The position numbers and the translations under genes were made by a program. 64,000 nt of DNA from NCBI RefSeq assembly GCF_003731635.1, contig NZ_RCUA01000020.1, positions 62,001 through 126,000 of the forward strand. Direction: 5' to 3'. The notes under the pieces are model-generated. The model did no database searches, was not told where the DNA came from, and saw only the letters and a list, made by a program, of their open reading frames with translations. Shown here piece by piece: positions 7,683 through 16,230 of the stretch. The stretch's first letter is position 1, and each line of letters starts with the position of its first letter. The DNA is from Marisediminitalea oceani (GTDB lineage Bacteria > Pseudomonadota > Gammaproteobacteria > Enterobacterales > Alteromonadaceae).

Positions 7683-8386
7683 TATTTCTTCTCCTGAGAC
7701 AACCGGCTGTCAGCCAGCAGGCTGTGCACCAGATCCCATAAAATGTGATAACAGGCCAGGTGACACTCCTGAATGCGGTGAATACTGTCGCTGGGTACGG
7801 TAATACAAACATCGGTGAGCTGTTGTCGTTGCAGCTCACCACCGGTTCGGCCAGTAAAGGCAATCACGCTTAAATCCATGGCCCGGGCTTTTTTACAGGC
7901 TTCAATTAAGTTGGCTGAGTTGCCACTGGTGGAGAACACCACCAGCGTATCACCATAATTGGCCAGCGCGGATAACTGCCGGGTGATGACATGTTCGGTG
8001 CCCACATCATTACTCACTGCCGTCATCATCGCGGTATCCTGAGATAAGTTGATAGCTGGCAGCGCCTTGCGACCGGTAGTAACCGGGTGCATAAACTCTA
8101 CAGCCAGATGCGCAGCATCACAGGAAGAACCGCCATTGCCCGCGGTTAACAGTTTTCCCTGTTGTGCGTAAGTGGCTGCAATGCGTTTTGCGGCCGCAAG
8201 CAAGGCTTCACTGTGAAGGTCAAAAAAAGCCTGCTTCACGGCAATACTGTCACGCCCTTTAGCCTGAACAGAGGCTACCAGGGCGCTGGCTAACTCGTCG
8301 TTATCACTAGGTTTAACAGCCGGAGCCTGGCCGGTAAAGGGGTACAATGCCGACAGAACAGACTGGTTATCGGTAGACTCGCTCAT
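7682..8386 (-). CDS. SIS-domain protein, GmhA-like, within the hyp operon
   Basis: A 234-residue protein of the SIS (sugar isomerase) fold, closest in style to sedoheptulose-7-phosphate isomerase GmhA and DiaA. The phosphosugar-binding signature AGNGGSSCDAAHLAVEFMHP lies near residues 80-100, VVFSTSGNSANLIEAC near 145, and the HRIQECHLACYHILWDLV helix near the C-terminus. About 65 residues precede the SIS core, longer than usual for GmhA. It lies between hypC and hypD, 5 bases after hypC and sharing TAATG with hypD, so it is co-translated with maturation genes. A lipopolysaccharide role would be odd here; no established hydrogenase role is known to me. The ATG at 8386, after AGGGAT, is preferred over the adjacent GTG at 8389. 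Confidence 0.85.
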   Translation of the reverse strand: MSESTDNQSVLSALYPFTGQAPAVKPSDNDELASALVASVQAKGRDSIAVKQAFFDLHSEALLAAAKRIAATYAQQGKLLTAGNGGSSCDAAHLAVEFMHPVTTGRKALPAINLSQDTAMMTAVSNDVGTEHVITRQLSALANYGDTLVVFSTSGNSANLIEACKKARAMDLSVIAFTGRTGGELQRQQLTDVCITVPSDSIHRIQECHLACYHILWDLVHSLLADSRLSQEKK

Positions 8387-8391
8387 CACGA

Positions 8392-8673
8392 TTATCCCTG
8401 CGCACCCTGCTGCATGGCGTCGAGTTCTTCCTGTAACTCACCAATCTCAGCCAGAATTTCCAGCGTTCGCCGGGCCTCTTCCTCATCGATAATGCTCATG
8501 GCAAAGCCCACATGCACCAGCGCCCAGCTACCCACTAAAGATTGCAGGTTACCATCAGTAGGCACCACACAACTCAAATTAGCTTCGCGTTTAACACCGG
8601 AAACCTGAACAATGCCGGTTTGCATGGCCTCATCGCTTATTGCGACAATCTGGCCGGGGATCCCTAAACACAT
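8392..8673 (-). CDS. hypC: hydrogenase maturation chaperone HypC
   Basis: A 93-residue HypC/HybG/HupF-family chaperone. It starts MCLGIPGQIV, placing the essential cysteine at position 2 once the initiator methionine is removed; this cysteine coordinates the iron delivered with HypD and contacts the large-subunit precursor. The conserved GSWALVHVGFAMSIIDEEEA block follows. The open frame continues 18 codons upstream, but only the internal ATG at 8673 gives the invariant N-terminus. A second member, HupF, is encoded at 14700-15008, so the two may divide work between complexes or between normal and oxygen-stressed assembly, as in rhizobia. Confidence 0.95.
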   Translation of the reverse strand: MCLGIPGQIVAISDEAMQTGIVQVSGVKREANLSCVVPTDGNLQSLVGSWALVHVGFAMSIIDEEEARRTLEILAEIGELQEELDAMQQGAQG

Positions 8674-8686
8674 ACTGATATTCCCC

Positions 8687-10162
8687 TTAATGCTGTTTAC
8701 TGGTTTCTGAGTCGCCGGATTTCTCAAGCTCGTAGCGTTCCAACTTGGAGCGCAATCCTACCCGAGACAAACCCAGCTCCAGTGATGCGCTGCTTTTATT
8801 CCAGCGATGGCGGATCAACGTTTCGCGCAGAATGCGTTTTTCCAGCAGCTCGACCTTTTCTTTTAGCGTGCCTTCAAGGCCAGCAAACATATCAATGTCT
8901 TCATCCTCACCGCCAGGCGCCGCTCTCAGGACTCGCGGATTCAGCAGGTCGGCGGTCAGCCATTCGCCTTCACACATTACCAGCATGCGGCGCACCTCAT
9001 TTTGTAATTCACGCACGTTACCCGGCCAGCTGTAGCGTTTCATACAAGCGATGGCTTCTTCACTAAAGCCTTTTACCGGCTTGTCGAACTGATGCATGGC
9101 GGTTTGTAAAAAGCTGTTCGCCAGTACCGGAATATCTATCGTACGGCGAGACAATGCCGGCAGCTCCAGGGTGACTTCGGCTAAACGAAAATAAAGATCT
9201 TGTCGGAACCGGCCAGCGCGCACTTCCTCTTCAAGGTCCCGGTTTGTGGAAGCCACTACCCGCACATTAACTTTGCGGCGTTGTTGCTCGCCCAGGCGGC
9301 GAATTTCTCGCTCCTGCAGCACCCGCAACAACTTAACCTGAAATGCAGGGCTGATCTCACCAATCTCATCCAGAAAAATAGTGCCGCCGTCGGCCTGTTC
9401 GAACAGGCCCACATGGTCGGTGATCGCGCCGGTAAACGAGCCTTTTTTATGGCCAAACAATTCAGATGCCAGCAGTTCATCAGGCATGGCACCGCAGTTT
9501 TCTACCACAAACGGGCGGTCTGAACGCAAGCTGTTGTAATGCAGCGCCCGGGCAAAAAGCTCCTTACCCGCACCGGATGGGCCAGTGATCAGCACCGAGA
9601 CATCATAAGGCGCAATTTTGCTGACCTGGTCACAGACTTTATTCAGCGGGCTTTGCGCATGGCGTTTTATCTCTTCAAGCTGAAAGCTATTGCGCAGATG
9701 GGCTTTTTTCTCACTAACCTGCTGCTCGGCCTGCTCTTCGGTAAGACGCATCTCCATATTCAGCAGTGCATTCTCACTCTGTAAGGCGCACATCCGGCAC
9801 GCACTGCGGATAATCATTAACAGACTTTCCGGGTGCCAGGGTTTGGTGATGTACTGCAAAATACCTGCTTCGTTGAGGCCTTTGATAATGTCTTCTGAAT
9901 CGGTATAGCCAGACAAAATAAGGCGGGCGACCTGAGGCCAGCGATCCCGCACTTCGGTTAGCAATTCCACACCGGTACGATCCGGCATGCGCTGATCGCA
10001 CAGGATCACCTGCACGTCATGGCTTTCCAGTAATTCCAGCGCCAGGTCGGCGCTATTGGCAGTTAATACGTCAAACTCTTCATCCAGAGTTCGCTCAAGA
10101 GTTTCAAGCGAACGGACTTCATCATCAACGCATAACACAATAGGACGTTGAGATGTGGTCAT
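8687..10162 (-). CDS. hupR: NtrC-family response regulator HupR/HoxA
   Basis: The H2-responsive transcription activator of the hup system, 491 residues. Order: receiver domain with phosphoacceptor Asp56 and Lys107, AAA+ domain with Walker A GPSGAGK (194-200), sigma-54 contact loop GSFTGA (241-246, serine replacing the usual alanine of GAFTGA), Walker [12 protein letters not shown], and a Fis-type helix-turn-helix near residues 455-485. In Ralstonia HoxA and Rhodobacter HupR, the unphosphorylated form activates hydrogenase transcription and the kinase turns it off when H2 is absent. The kinase gene hupT is 15 kb away at the start of the island. Sigma-54 promoters at hupE and hupS fit this protein. 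Start overlaps the hypB stop (TAATG). Confidence 0.95.
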   Translation of the reverse strand: MTTSQRPIVLCVDDEVRSLETLERTLDEEFDVLTANSADLALELLESHDVQVILCDQRMPDRTGVELLTEVRDRWPQVARLILSGYTDSEDIIKGLNEAGILQYITKPWHPESLLMIIRSACRMCALQSENALLNMEMRLTEEQAEQQVSEKKAHLRNSFQLEEIKRHAQSPLNKVCDQVSKIAPYDVSVLITGPSGAGKELFARALHYNSLRSDRPFVVENCGAMPDELLASELFGHKKGSFTGAITDHVGLFEQADGGTIFLDEIGEISPAFQVKLLRVLQEREIRRLGEQQRRKVNVRVVASTNRDLEEEVRAGRFRQDLYFRLAEVTLELPALSRRTIDIPVLANSFLQTAMHQFDKPVKGFSEEAIACMKRYSWPGNVRELQNEVRRMLVMCEGEWLTADLLNPRVLRAAPGGEDEDIDMFAGLEGTLKEKVELLEKRILRETLIRHRWNKSSASLELGLSRVGLRSKLERYELEKSGDSETSKQH

Positions 10163-11088
10163 TATAAGATTGCCTTAAACTGCTCTACCTGTTGTTGCAA
10201 AAGATGAATACGCGATTCAATGATGGCTGCCCGCTTGGTGTTGATCCAATCAAGCCACTCCTGCATGCCTTCGCCGCTTTTGGCTGACAGCTGAATAATA
10301 CGGATTTCCGGATTGACCCGTTTAGCGTACTCAATGCATTTCTCGACATCAAAATCCAGGTACGGCAGCAGGTCAGTTTTATTCAGGATCATTAATTCTG
10401 ACGCATGAAACATATCCGGATACTTGAGCGGTTTATCTTCGCCTTCGGTGACCGAGAGAATCGACACTTTTGCCGCCTCGCCCAAATCAAACGAAGCCGG
10501 GCACACCAGGTTACCGACATTCTCGATAAACAGCACGCCACCGGTCATCCCGGAAAAGTTCTCCATGGCATGACCGACCATGTGCGCGTCGAGGTGACAA
10601 CCTTTGCCGGTATTGATCTGAATAGCCTGAACGCCGGTTTCGCGGATGCGGTCTGCGTCATTGGCCGTTTGTTGATCGCCTTCAATTACGCCTACAGTGT
10701 AACGGTCTTTAATGTGATTAATGGTTTCAGTCAGTAAGGTGGTTTTGCCTGATCCCGGGCTTGATACCAGGTTGAGCACAAACAACGACTGCTGTTCAAA
10801 GCGTACCCGGTTTTGCGCGGCATACTGGTTATTTTTACCCAGAATATCCTGCTCAATTTGCACCATTCGGCTTTGGCTGAGGCCTGCCACATGGGCATGA
10901 GCCGGACCTTTGCCGAAATGAATATTATCGCCATCACTTTCAATGCCGCTGTGATCATGCTGGTCTTCATGACTGTGAGCGTGTGAATGGTCGTGACTAT
11001 GAGTGTGATCATGGCTATGCCCGTGGGCGTGCCCCTCATGCCCTTCTATCTTAACTTCACCTTCTGAACAACCGCAAACCGTACACAT
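10162..11088 (-). CDS. hypB: hydrogenase nickel-incorporation GTPase HypB
   Basis: A 308-residue SIMIBI GTPase that drives Ni2+ transfer to the large subunit with HypA. The N-terminus MCTVCGC is the high-affinity nickel site seen in E. coli HypB. Residues 17-46 carry 14 histidines, mostly alternating with D, S, A or T, and three more follow at 57, 64 and 66: a nickel-storage region like that of rhizobial HypB. The P-loop VSSPGSGKT covers 108-116; [22 protein letters not shown] and [12 protein letters not shown] mark the remaining GTPase and metal-site motifs. It starts 2 bases after hypA and is coupled to hupR. Confidence 0.97.
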   Translation of the reverse strand: MCTVCGCSEGEVKIEGHEGHAHGHSHDHTHSHDHSHAHSHEDQHDHSGIESDGDNIHFGKGPAHAHVAGLSQSRMVQIEQDILGKNNQYAAQNRVRFEQQSLFVLNLVSSPGSGKTTLLTETINHIKDRYTVGVIEGDQQTANDADRIRETGVQAIQINTGKGCHLDAHMVGHAMENFSGMTGGVLFIENVGNLVCPASFDLGEAAKVSILSVTEGEDKPLKYPDMFHASELMILNKTDLLPYLDFDVEKCIEYAKRVNPEIRIIQLSAKSGEGMQEWLDWINTKRAAIIESRIHLLQQQVEQFKAIL

Positions 11089-11090
11089 GT

Positions 11091-11432
11091 TTATGCCACC
11101 TCTAGTTCTTTTATTCTCATTTCTTCACCCTGCGTTATCTGTAAGTGATAACTGCCACAAACAGGGCAACTGTCATAGCGTTGCGTGACCGGGACGGTAT
11201 CCAGACACTGCAAACAGAAGGCTTTTCCCGGCATTTTTATAATGTGCAGGCTGGCGCCTTCGGCCAGACTTCCTCTTATTACAGCATCGAAACAAAACGT
11301 TAATGCGTCGGCTTCGATGGTGGCGAGCGGGCCAATTTCGACCCACACCGCTTTGACTTTTTCAAACGACTGGCTCACTGCCTGTTCTTCTAATACCTGC
11401 AGGATCCCTTCGGCAATAGACATCTCATGCAT
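11091..11432 (-). CDS. hypA: hydrogenase nickel metallochaperone HypA
   Basis: A 113-residue nickel chaperone that delivers Ni2+ to the hydrogenase large subunit together with HypB. It starts [10 protein letters not shown]; His2 and the N-terminal amine form the nickel site. The structural zinc site is formed by two CxxC pairs, CLQC and CPVC. Length and motifs are normal. The start overlaps the end of hupK by 8 bases. Confidence 0.96.
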   Translation of the reverse strand: MHEMSIAEGILQVLEEQAVSQSFEKVKAVWVEIGPLATIEADALTFCFDAVIRGSLAEGASLHIIKMPGKAFCLQCLDTVPVTQRYDSCPVCGSYHLQITQGEEMRIKELEVA

Positions 11433-12573
11433 GGACTAACTCCAACTGCCACGACACACAAGGGTCGAGAAGCTTTATCAGGGTTTCCGCCACCGGTGTT
11501 ACCTGCTCCCAGGGTAAATATAACCCTTCCAGCATGGTTTTGAGACTCCCCTGGGGATGAAAATTCCACTCAGTGGGAGCAATAATCTGGTACTTAGCCA
11601 CGTGATTTCGATTATCCAGCGCCACTTTATGTAGCAGCGTTCCTCTGGCCGTCTCGACTACCGAGCAGCCGCGCACGCCGGTGCCCTCTGTCTGGCTAAA
11701 CTGTTGCTGACGGATAATTGATCTGAACCTCATTGGCGCTGTAGTTATTTCACGGTAAAGCGAGCGCAGGCGACTTTCAATTAAAAATCCTCTGGCTTCA
11801 ATGTTTTGCCGTGCCCAACTGCCGGTTTCGGCCGGCACTCCGCTAATGGTAGGCTGGTGACAAAACTGCTCCGCCTCAGCAGCATTCAGGGCTGCCAATG
11901 TTGCCATCAGCTGTTGTGACTCACTTAAGTTTAACGTTTTTGCGGCCAGTCCTAACGGGTATTCACCGCAGGCTTTCAACAACTGACATACCCCGGCAGA
12001 CACCCCCATCGTTGCTAACGAGGCGCCTTCCCGCTTGGCGGGCAATAGCGGTTTAACAACTTCTTCCAGTTGCCGGGCCAATTGCTCAAGCGCAGGCCGA
12101 CACCACGCCTCTCCGGTTGTTGCCGAGGACAGGGTTAAACTCCAGTCAAGTTGCTTACGGCACTGATTAAACCAGTCCACCACATGGCTCATTCTGGATT
12201 TATGTTGTGGCGCCCAGTTGGTCACCCAGCTAAACACCTGCTCCCGCAAAGACTCAGCAAATAACAATGTATCCCGCGCTTGCTTTATGACCGACGTTTC
12301 GGTAATGCCCGCGGCGCTCTCTACGGCCCTTAGCGCGGCGATTAACTGCCCCATCCCGCAAATATAAAAGAGTGATGGCATCATCGCCAACACCCGATCA
12401 ACCGGCTTTTCCCTGAACAGGCGGGTAACGGCAAACGGGCGGGTATTGTTGATCTCAACGGCTTTGATGTGGTCACGGTTATAACAAACGGTAACCTTTA
12501 TGCCACCGGTAAGCGGATTCGCCGCTGTGTTATGTGCTTTACTTCCGGCCGCCAGTTCCGCAGCAATATTCAT
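11425..12573 (-). CDS. hupK: hydrogenase assembly protein HupK
   Basis: A 382-residue protein matching HupK (HoxV), which is distantly related to the large subunit and thought to act as a scaffold when the Fe(CN)2CO unit is built. The C-terminal part reads like a large subunit without its metal ligands: ETARGTLLHKVALDNRNHVAKYQIIAPTEWNFHP corresponds to the AARGALGHW...YQIIAPTSWNFSP block of HupV, and it ends [15 protein letters not shown], where the second cysteine of the DPCxxC motif is lost. It shares ATGA with hupJ and overlaps hypA by 8 bases. Identification rests on this relationship and its place after hupJ. Confidence 0.88.
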   Translation of the reverse strand: MNIAAELAAGSKAHNTAANPLTGGIKVTVCYNRDHIKAVEINNTRPFAVTRLFREKPVDRVLAMMPSLFYICGMGQLIAALRAVESAAGITETSVIKQARDTLLFAESLREQVFSWVTNWAPQHKSRMSHVVDWFNQCRKQLDWSLTLSSATTGEAWCRPALEQLARQLEEVVKPLLPAKREGASLATMGVSAGVCQLLKACGEYPLGLAAKTLNLSESQQLMATLAALNAAEAEQFCHQPTISGVPAETGSWARQNIEARGFLIESRLRSLYREITTAPMRFRSIIRQQQFSQTEGTGVRGCSVVETARGTLLHKVALDNRNHVAKYQIIAPTEWNFHPQGSLKTMLEGLYLPWEQVTPVAETLIKLLDPCVSWQLELVHA

Positions 12574-13142
12574 GGTCTGCTGTCCTCTCGCCGCGCAAAG
12601 CTGCCTGTCAGGAAGGCCCGGCGACTCACTTCTGGTGCCTCTTCATCGACCACTTGCTGTTCACTTTCTGCATCACAAGCCTGGGCCTCAAGCTCTACAG
12701 CCTGACGCATTTCGCTGTGAACCGTGTAGCTTTGATGACGTTCTGAAGGCGTAACGTTTTCGGCATCAAACAACGCTGCCAGTACTTCCTGCGCGGTTTC
12801 CATAGCTATGTTCTGTGATGAAAACTCAAACATCGGTGAAAACACCGAGCAAGTGGCAAAATCGCCACATTCCCCGGCATAAGCACGAATAAACTCGTAT
12901 TGGCCGGAGGGTAACTTCTGACGAAATTTAGCGCCAACCTGCTGAGCGTTATAATGAGACGTCTCGCCCGGGAGCAACACAATATTCATACACCAGGGCG
13001 TAACGATGATGCCCAGCCAATTGTCTTCCCATGACAAAAATTTCGTCGCATCCACTGCGAGCTTATTATTGTACACCGGCAGGCCTGCCATTTTGCGGGC
13101 GACCGATTCATAGAAAGCAACAACTGCTGTACCGTTTGACAC
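12570..13142 (-). CDS. hupJ: hydrogenase assembly chaperone HupJ
   Basis: A 190-residue protein matching the [NiFe]-hydrogenase assembly chaperone HybE/HupJ family, which in rhizobia helps maturation of the small subunit with HupG, HupH and HupI. Landmarks are the core around residues 37-60 (WEDNWLGIIVTPWCMNIVLLPG), a middle ECGDFATCSVFSPMFEF block, and a C-terminal SRRAFLTGS motif that resembles a twin-arginine signal placed at the wrong end; the same motif is seen in other HupJ proteins. An acidic linker separates the core from it. It begins 2 bases after hupI and overlaps hupK by 4 bases. Confidence 0.9.
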   Translation of the reverse strand: MSNGTAVVAFYESVARKMAGLPVYNNKLAVDATKFLSWEDNWLGIIVTPWCMNIVLLPGETSHYNAQQVGAKFRQKLPSGQYEFIRAYAGECGDFATCSVFSPMFEFSSQNIAMETAQEVLAALFDAENVTPSERHQSYTVHSEMRQAVELEAQACDAESEQQVVDEEAPEVSRRAFLTGSFARREDSRP

Positions 13143-13144
13143 TG

Positions 13145-13366
13145 TTAGTCCTCTATCACCATAAACTGATCGCGGTCACCATCGCATTCCGGACACCGCC
13201 AGTGGTCAGGCAGGTCGACAAACGCCGTGCCTGGTGGGATCTGCCAGACCTCATCACCTTCCGCCGGGTCGTAAACATACCAGCATATTTTGCATTCCAG
13301 TCTGGCCTGCTTATCAATCCGGCTGGCATCACCTAAATAACTGCCCTCAAAGCCCTGAAAACTCAT
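13145..13366 (-). CDS. hupI: rubredoxin HupI
   Basis: A 73-residue rubredoxin with the two iron-binding pairs CKICWYVYDP and CPECDGDRDQF, plus the conserved GTAFVDLPDHWRCPEC turn. HupI-type rubredoxins are extended at the N-terminus relative to classical ones, as here by about 20 residues. In rhizobia HupI is needed for small-subunit maturation under oxygen, probably as an electron donor. It sits between hupH (9-base gap) and hupJ (2-base gap). Confidence 0.95.
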   Translation of the reverse strand: MSFQGFEGSYLGDASRIDKQARLECKICWYVYDPAEGDEVWQIPPGTAFVDLPDHWRCPECDGDRDQFMVIED

Positions 13367-13375
13367 TCTGCCTTC

Positions 13376-14239
13376 CTATACCAACGCATCGCGAATTTCA
13401 GACAGTCGGACCGCTGAATCGGCCAGATCCTCAGGGGCTGCGCAAGCCACGGCAGGAATGGCCACAATTTCCAGGGTGTCCAGGATAAGTTGGTCGGTAC
13501 TGTTGTAATACTGCACGCGCCATAAGCCTTCCACCTGAGTCGAAGTGATCCGGCAGTTACCGTATCCGCGGGACAAAATGGTGACACTGCCGGTACCGGT
13601 GGTTTCGGTCAGGCTGTAGTGGTCTTCAGGCGAAAAAGGTAACAAGGACAGGTTTATTACATGCGAAGCCATCCCCGGGTCGCGCTGGTAGTCTGCAGAG
13701 GTATCCGCAATTTCTACCAGTACCGAAGGCGCATTCAACAGCCCTTCCGGCAGGCTGGCGATTCGGGCGGGTAAATCCACCTTAGTGGCAAATGCCTGGT
13801 CTTTCACACATTCGGGGATCTCTGCCACCTCAATAGCTTCGGCTGTCACGTTGCCCTGCTCGTCAAAGGTCCGCAAACGCCAGATACCGGCCATTACCGT
13901 TTCCTGAATTCTGACCGGCTTATCGCCATCAATCAGAACGCTCACCTCGCCCTCACCAAGGATTTGATTAAGCAGATTTAAATCGGCCTCAGGTAACTCG
14001 GTAAGCGTCATAATGCTGCTCTGACCGTTTTCGTTGATTTGCCCAAGCATAAGCTGGATATCGGCGAGGATACTCATGGCCTGGGGACAACGTTCCAGCT
14101 CACTTTCTTCCGGAAACGATGGCATATCATAAGTGTTCATTTCCGACGGCATCTTCATGTAATCAAGCACCATGTCACCTTCTGACTGACTGCCCGGCCC
14201 GATTGGGACATTAACGATGTTTATACTGTTATCACGCAT
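13376..14239 (-). CDS. hupH: hydrogenase expression/assembly protein HupH (HyaF-like)
   Basis: A 287-residue HupH/HyaF-family protein. Two similar halves are visible: LNQILGEGEVSVLIDGDK...IQETVMAGIWRLRTFDEQGN (about residues 88-130) and TETTGTGSVTILSRGYGNCRITSTQVEGLWRVQYYNSTDQ (about 213-252), the internal repeat typical of this family. It is thought to help protect or process the small subunit before it joins HupL. N-terminal IPIGPGSQ-like sequence (VNVPIGPGSQSEGD) is conserved in the family. Position between hupG and hupI is the standard order. Confidence 0.92.
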   Translation of the reverse strand: MRDNSINIVNVPIGPGSQSEGDMVLDYMKMPSEMNTYDMPSFPEESELERCPQAMSILADIQLMLGQINENGQSSIMTLTELPEADLNLLNQILGEGEVSVLIDGDKPVRIQETVMAGIWRLRTFDEQGNVTAEAIEVAEIPECVKDQAFATKVDLPARIASLPEGLLNAPSVLVEIADTSADYQRDPGMASHVINLSLLPFSPEDHYSLTETTGTGSVTILSRGYGNCRITSTQVEGLWRVQYYNSTDQLILDTLEIVAIPAVACAAPEDLADSAVRLSEIRDALV

Positions 14240-14248
14240 ACTATTCCC

Positions 14249-14680
14249 CTATTGCCCGCAACTTTTGCTAACCGGATTAAACACCACCGGTATACCGATA
14301 CCCGGATCCGGGCGGGGTTCTAAAGTCAGGATTCGATTGATTTCGTGTACATAATCATCCCAGTTCTGCACTTTGGTAATGGCGTCGAGATACTGGCCAT
14401 GCTTAAGAAATACCAGTGCCGGCCACGCCATAAAGTTATAACGGCCTCGACAGGCAGTTTGAATATCTTCAGATACCACCGCCGGGGTAAGCTGAGGAAA
14501 CTGTTTGATCAGTTCTGGCAGGATCACGGCTACGTCCAGGCTTTCCGGAAAGCGTTTGGGATCTTCGGTTAGAAACAACACGCTAAGCGGTGTTTGCTGG
14601 ATAAATGTCTCGAAATTATCATCGTCGAGAAGGGGGTAACCTAACTCGTCGATAAGACGATTGATCAGCGGTGAGTTCAT
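14249..14680 (-). CDS. hupG: hydrogenase chaperone HupG (HyaE-like)
   Basis: A 143-residue HyaE/HupG-family protein with a thioredoxin fold but no CxxC redox pair. Recognisable blocks are NFETFIQQTPLSVLFLTEDPKRFPES, PAVVSEDIQTACRGRYNFMAWPALVFLKHGQYL and DDYVHEINRIL. In E. coli HyaE binds the Tat signal of the hydrogenase small subunit and acts as a chaperone; rhizobial HupG has an oxygen-protective role with HupH. The proline in MAWPALVF is the cis-proline position of thioredoxins. Confidence 0.9.
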   Translation of the reverse strand: MNSPLINRLIDELGYPLLDDDNFETFIQQTPLSVLFLTEDPKRFPESLDVAVILPELIKQFPQLTPAVVSEDIQTACRGRYNFMAWPALVFLKHGQYLDAITKVQNWDDYVHEINRILTLEPRPDPGIGIPVVFNPVSKSCGQ

Positions 14681-14699
14681 AGTGTTCTCTTATCTTGTG

Positions 14700-15008
14700 T
14701 TATTTTAAAAGCGGTTTTAAATGGTCTGGCAATTGTGGCTCGCGTTCGACCAGATCCTTAAAGCAATCGTCGAGGTCGACACTTTGGCCGGACATCACCC
14801 GTTCAATTGCGCTGACGGCCTCTTCCACCTGTTGTGCCCGCGCTTCAGTCAGCACTTCCCGGGCAGCGTCTAAAAAGACTAACAACCAGTCACCAGGCAC
14901 TACATCGCCCACCAGCGAGGTATCAATCCAGCGCTGCTCTGCACCGCGCTGACAGTAAGCCTTGTGGCTGTCGGTCTGAATAACCTGAAATGGCACGCCA
15001 ATACACAT
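14700..15008 (-). CDS. hupF: HypC-family chaperone HupF
   Basis: A 102-residue HypC/HupF-family protein starting MCIGVPFQV with the invariant Cys2. It is longer at the C-terminus than HypC, as in rhizobial HupF, which binds and stabilises the large-subunit precursor HupL, mainly under oxygen. The conserved block VVPGDWLLVFLDAAREVL takes the place of the HypC motif GSWALVHVGFAM. It shares TAATG with hupD, so the protease that finishes HupL and the chaperone that holds it are translationally coupled. Confidence 0.93.
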   Translation of the reverse strand: MCIGVPFQVIQTDSHKAYCQRGAEQRWIDTSLVGDVVPGDWLLVFLDAAREVLTEARAQQVEEAVSAIERVMSGQSVDLDDCFKDLVEREPQLPDHLKPLLK

Positions 15009-15637
15009 TACTTAGTACTTTCCCCTGCTGCAGCACTACCGATAACCCGGCTATCACCGGTGCGGCACGCTGCCTGCTCATCCGGACGGCCCTGTTCATA
15101 GTCGCTCAGGTTTAACTGACCCGGAGCCAATGCCTGCGCCGTTCCCGCGTTTCGCTGCGCAGAAATACCAAACTGCGTCAGATAGTCGAGCGCGATGTCG
15201 ATAGCGGGTTGTACCTGCGCCTTTACTTCCTCGCGCAAACTGCCGCCAAAGTCTTCCAGTTCTACCGGCTGACACCCCACCAGCAATAAATCTGCCGGAT
15301 AGTTACCGGTAAACTCGGCCATGGCTAAGACTTCCTGAAAACCGGTCTGATGCAGGCTCATCTGTTTAGCACCCATAAATTTAGGCACTTCGTCGTTATA
15401 GATAGTTTTTAAGGTGCCTGGTGCCAGGCCGTAATCAATAGCGTCGAACACCACCAGCACATCGGCTTCCTGAACGTGCTGTACCAGATAAATGCCCTGG
15501 GTACCGCCATCCATGATCTTTACGTTTTCGCCAAATTGGTAATCCTGGTTCAGCGCCTCAACACAGCGCACGCCAAACCCCTCATCGGCCCATAAAACAT
15601 TGCCAATGCCTAAAATAAGTATTTGCTTTTCATTCAT
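15008..15637 (-). CDS. hupD: hydrogenase large-subunit maturation endopeptidase HupD
   Basis: An M52-family protease that removes the C-terminal tail of HupL after nickel insertion. Nickel-sensing ligands are seen as Glu in GNVLWADEGFGV, Asp in VFDAIDYG and His in MSLHQTGFQEVL. The core is normal but a tail of about 45 residues (from QRNAGTAQA to the end) is longer than in HybD. The start is ambiguous: the ATG at 15637 begins MNEKQILILGIGN, while an in-frame GTG lies at 15649; neither has a strong ribosome site. The roughly 200 bases upstream separate it from the HigA-like gene and must hold the promoter of this second half of the operon, unless read-through from hupC feeds it. Confidence 0.94.
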   Translation of the reverse strand: MNEKQILILGIGNVLWADEGFGVRCVEALNQDYQFGENVKIMDGGTQGIYLVQHVQEADVLVVFDAIDYGLAPGTLKTIYNDEVPKFMGAKQMSLHQTGFQEVLAMAEFTGNYPADLLLVGCQPVELEDFGGSLREEVKAQVQPAIDIALDYLTQFGISAQRNAGTAQALAPGQLNLSDYEQGRPDEQAACRTGDSRVIGSAAAGESTK

Positions 15638-15833
15638 TCGATTTTGCACGGTGGTAAAACTCAGATTCTCTGGCGCTAGCGCTAATTACATTTCATTTAC
15701 ATACATCAAGTTGCATGCCAACTTAGTAAAAAATCAGGAAGCGCCGTATGGCGGGGTGTCACGGGGGGCGTTACAAGTAACCACACTAAAAAGAAGGAAA
15801 TAAATATAACAAAACTATCCATCAAACGGAAAG

Positions 15834-16142
15834 TTACTTACCACCCCCTTTAGCGAATCGGCGGCTGGCATCGTACAGCTCCCAAAGCTGTTGTTTTTCC
15901 AGCCAAAACATGGGCGTTGTCTGAAAGTGTTGGGCCAGCCTGATAGCCGTATCAGCAGAGATTGCGCGTTGGCCTTTGATAATTTCGTGTACACGTCGGC
16001 GGGATATGTTCAACAGTCGGGCCAGCTCAGACTGGCTGATATTCAGCGGTTTAAGATAACAACGCTCGAGGAATATACCGGGATGTTCAGGCTTGCGACT
16101 ACTCAGGCAATGGCTGCTAACATTGAGGTTGAAGGCTGTCAT
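15834..16142 (-). CDS. orphan HigA-type XRE antitoxin
   Basis: A protein of about 102 residues of the HigA/VapI antitoxin family. RKPEHPGIFLERCYLKPLNISQSELARLLNISRRRVHEIIKGQRAISADTAIRLAQHFQTTPMFWL contains the HTH_3 helix-turn-helix and the HigA C-terminal PxFWL motif. No higB-like toxin frame is found in the 65 bases between it and hupC or downstream. The open frame can start at a TTG (16166), but the ATG at 16142 gives the usual length. It splits the hup operon between hupC and hupD. It may be a solitary regulator, the remnant of a toxin-antitoxin pair, or a cargo gene; autorepression of its own promoter could affect hupD expression. Confidence 0.82.
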   Translation of the reverse strand: MTAFNLNVSSHCLSSRKPEHPGIFLERCYLKPLNISQSELARLLNISRRRVHEIIKGQRAISADTAIRLAQHFQTTPMFWLEKQQLWELYDASRRFAKGGGK

Positions 16143-16174
16143 CCGGTTGCTCAGAAAAGTAATCAAAATAGGTT

Positions 16175-16219
16175 AAAGAAAAAAGGGACGCAGGCGGGGT
16201 CAACAATTGCCTGCATCCC
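16175..16219 (-). terminator. intrinsic terminator after hupC
   Basis: GGGACGCAGGC (16185-16195) pairs with GCCTGCATCCC (16209-16219), with one mismatch and a 13-base loop; on the minus strand it leads into a T-rich tract (16175-16184). It should end the hupSLC transcript before the HigA-like gene. Confidence 0.85.
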
Positions 16220-16230
16220 TCTGAGGAGCC

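Noticed and set aside
15673-15682. GCGCTAGCGC palindrome between the HigA-like gene and hupD as an operator
   Set aside because: A 10-bp palindrome of this composition can occur by chance, with no second copy and no promoter fit.
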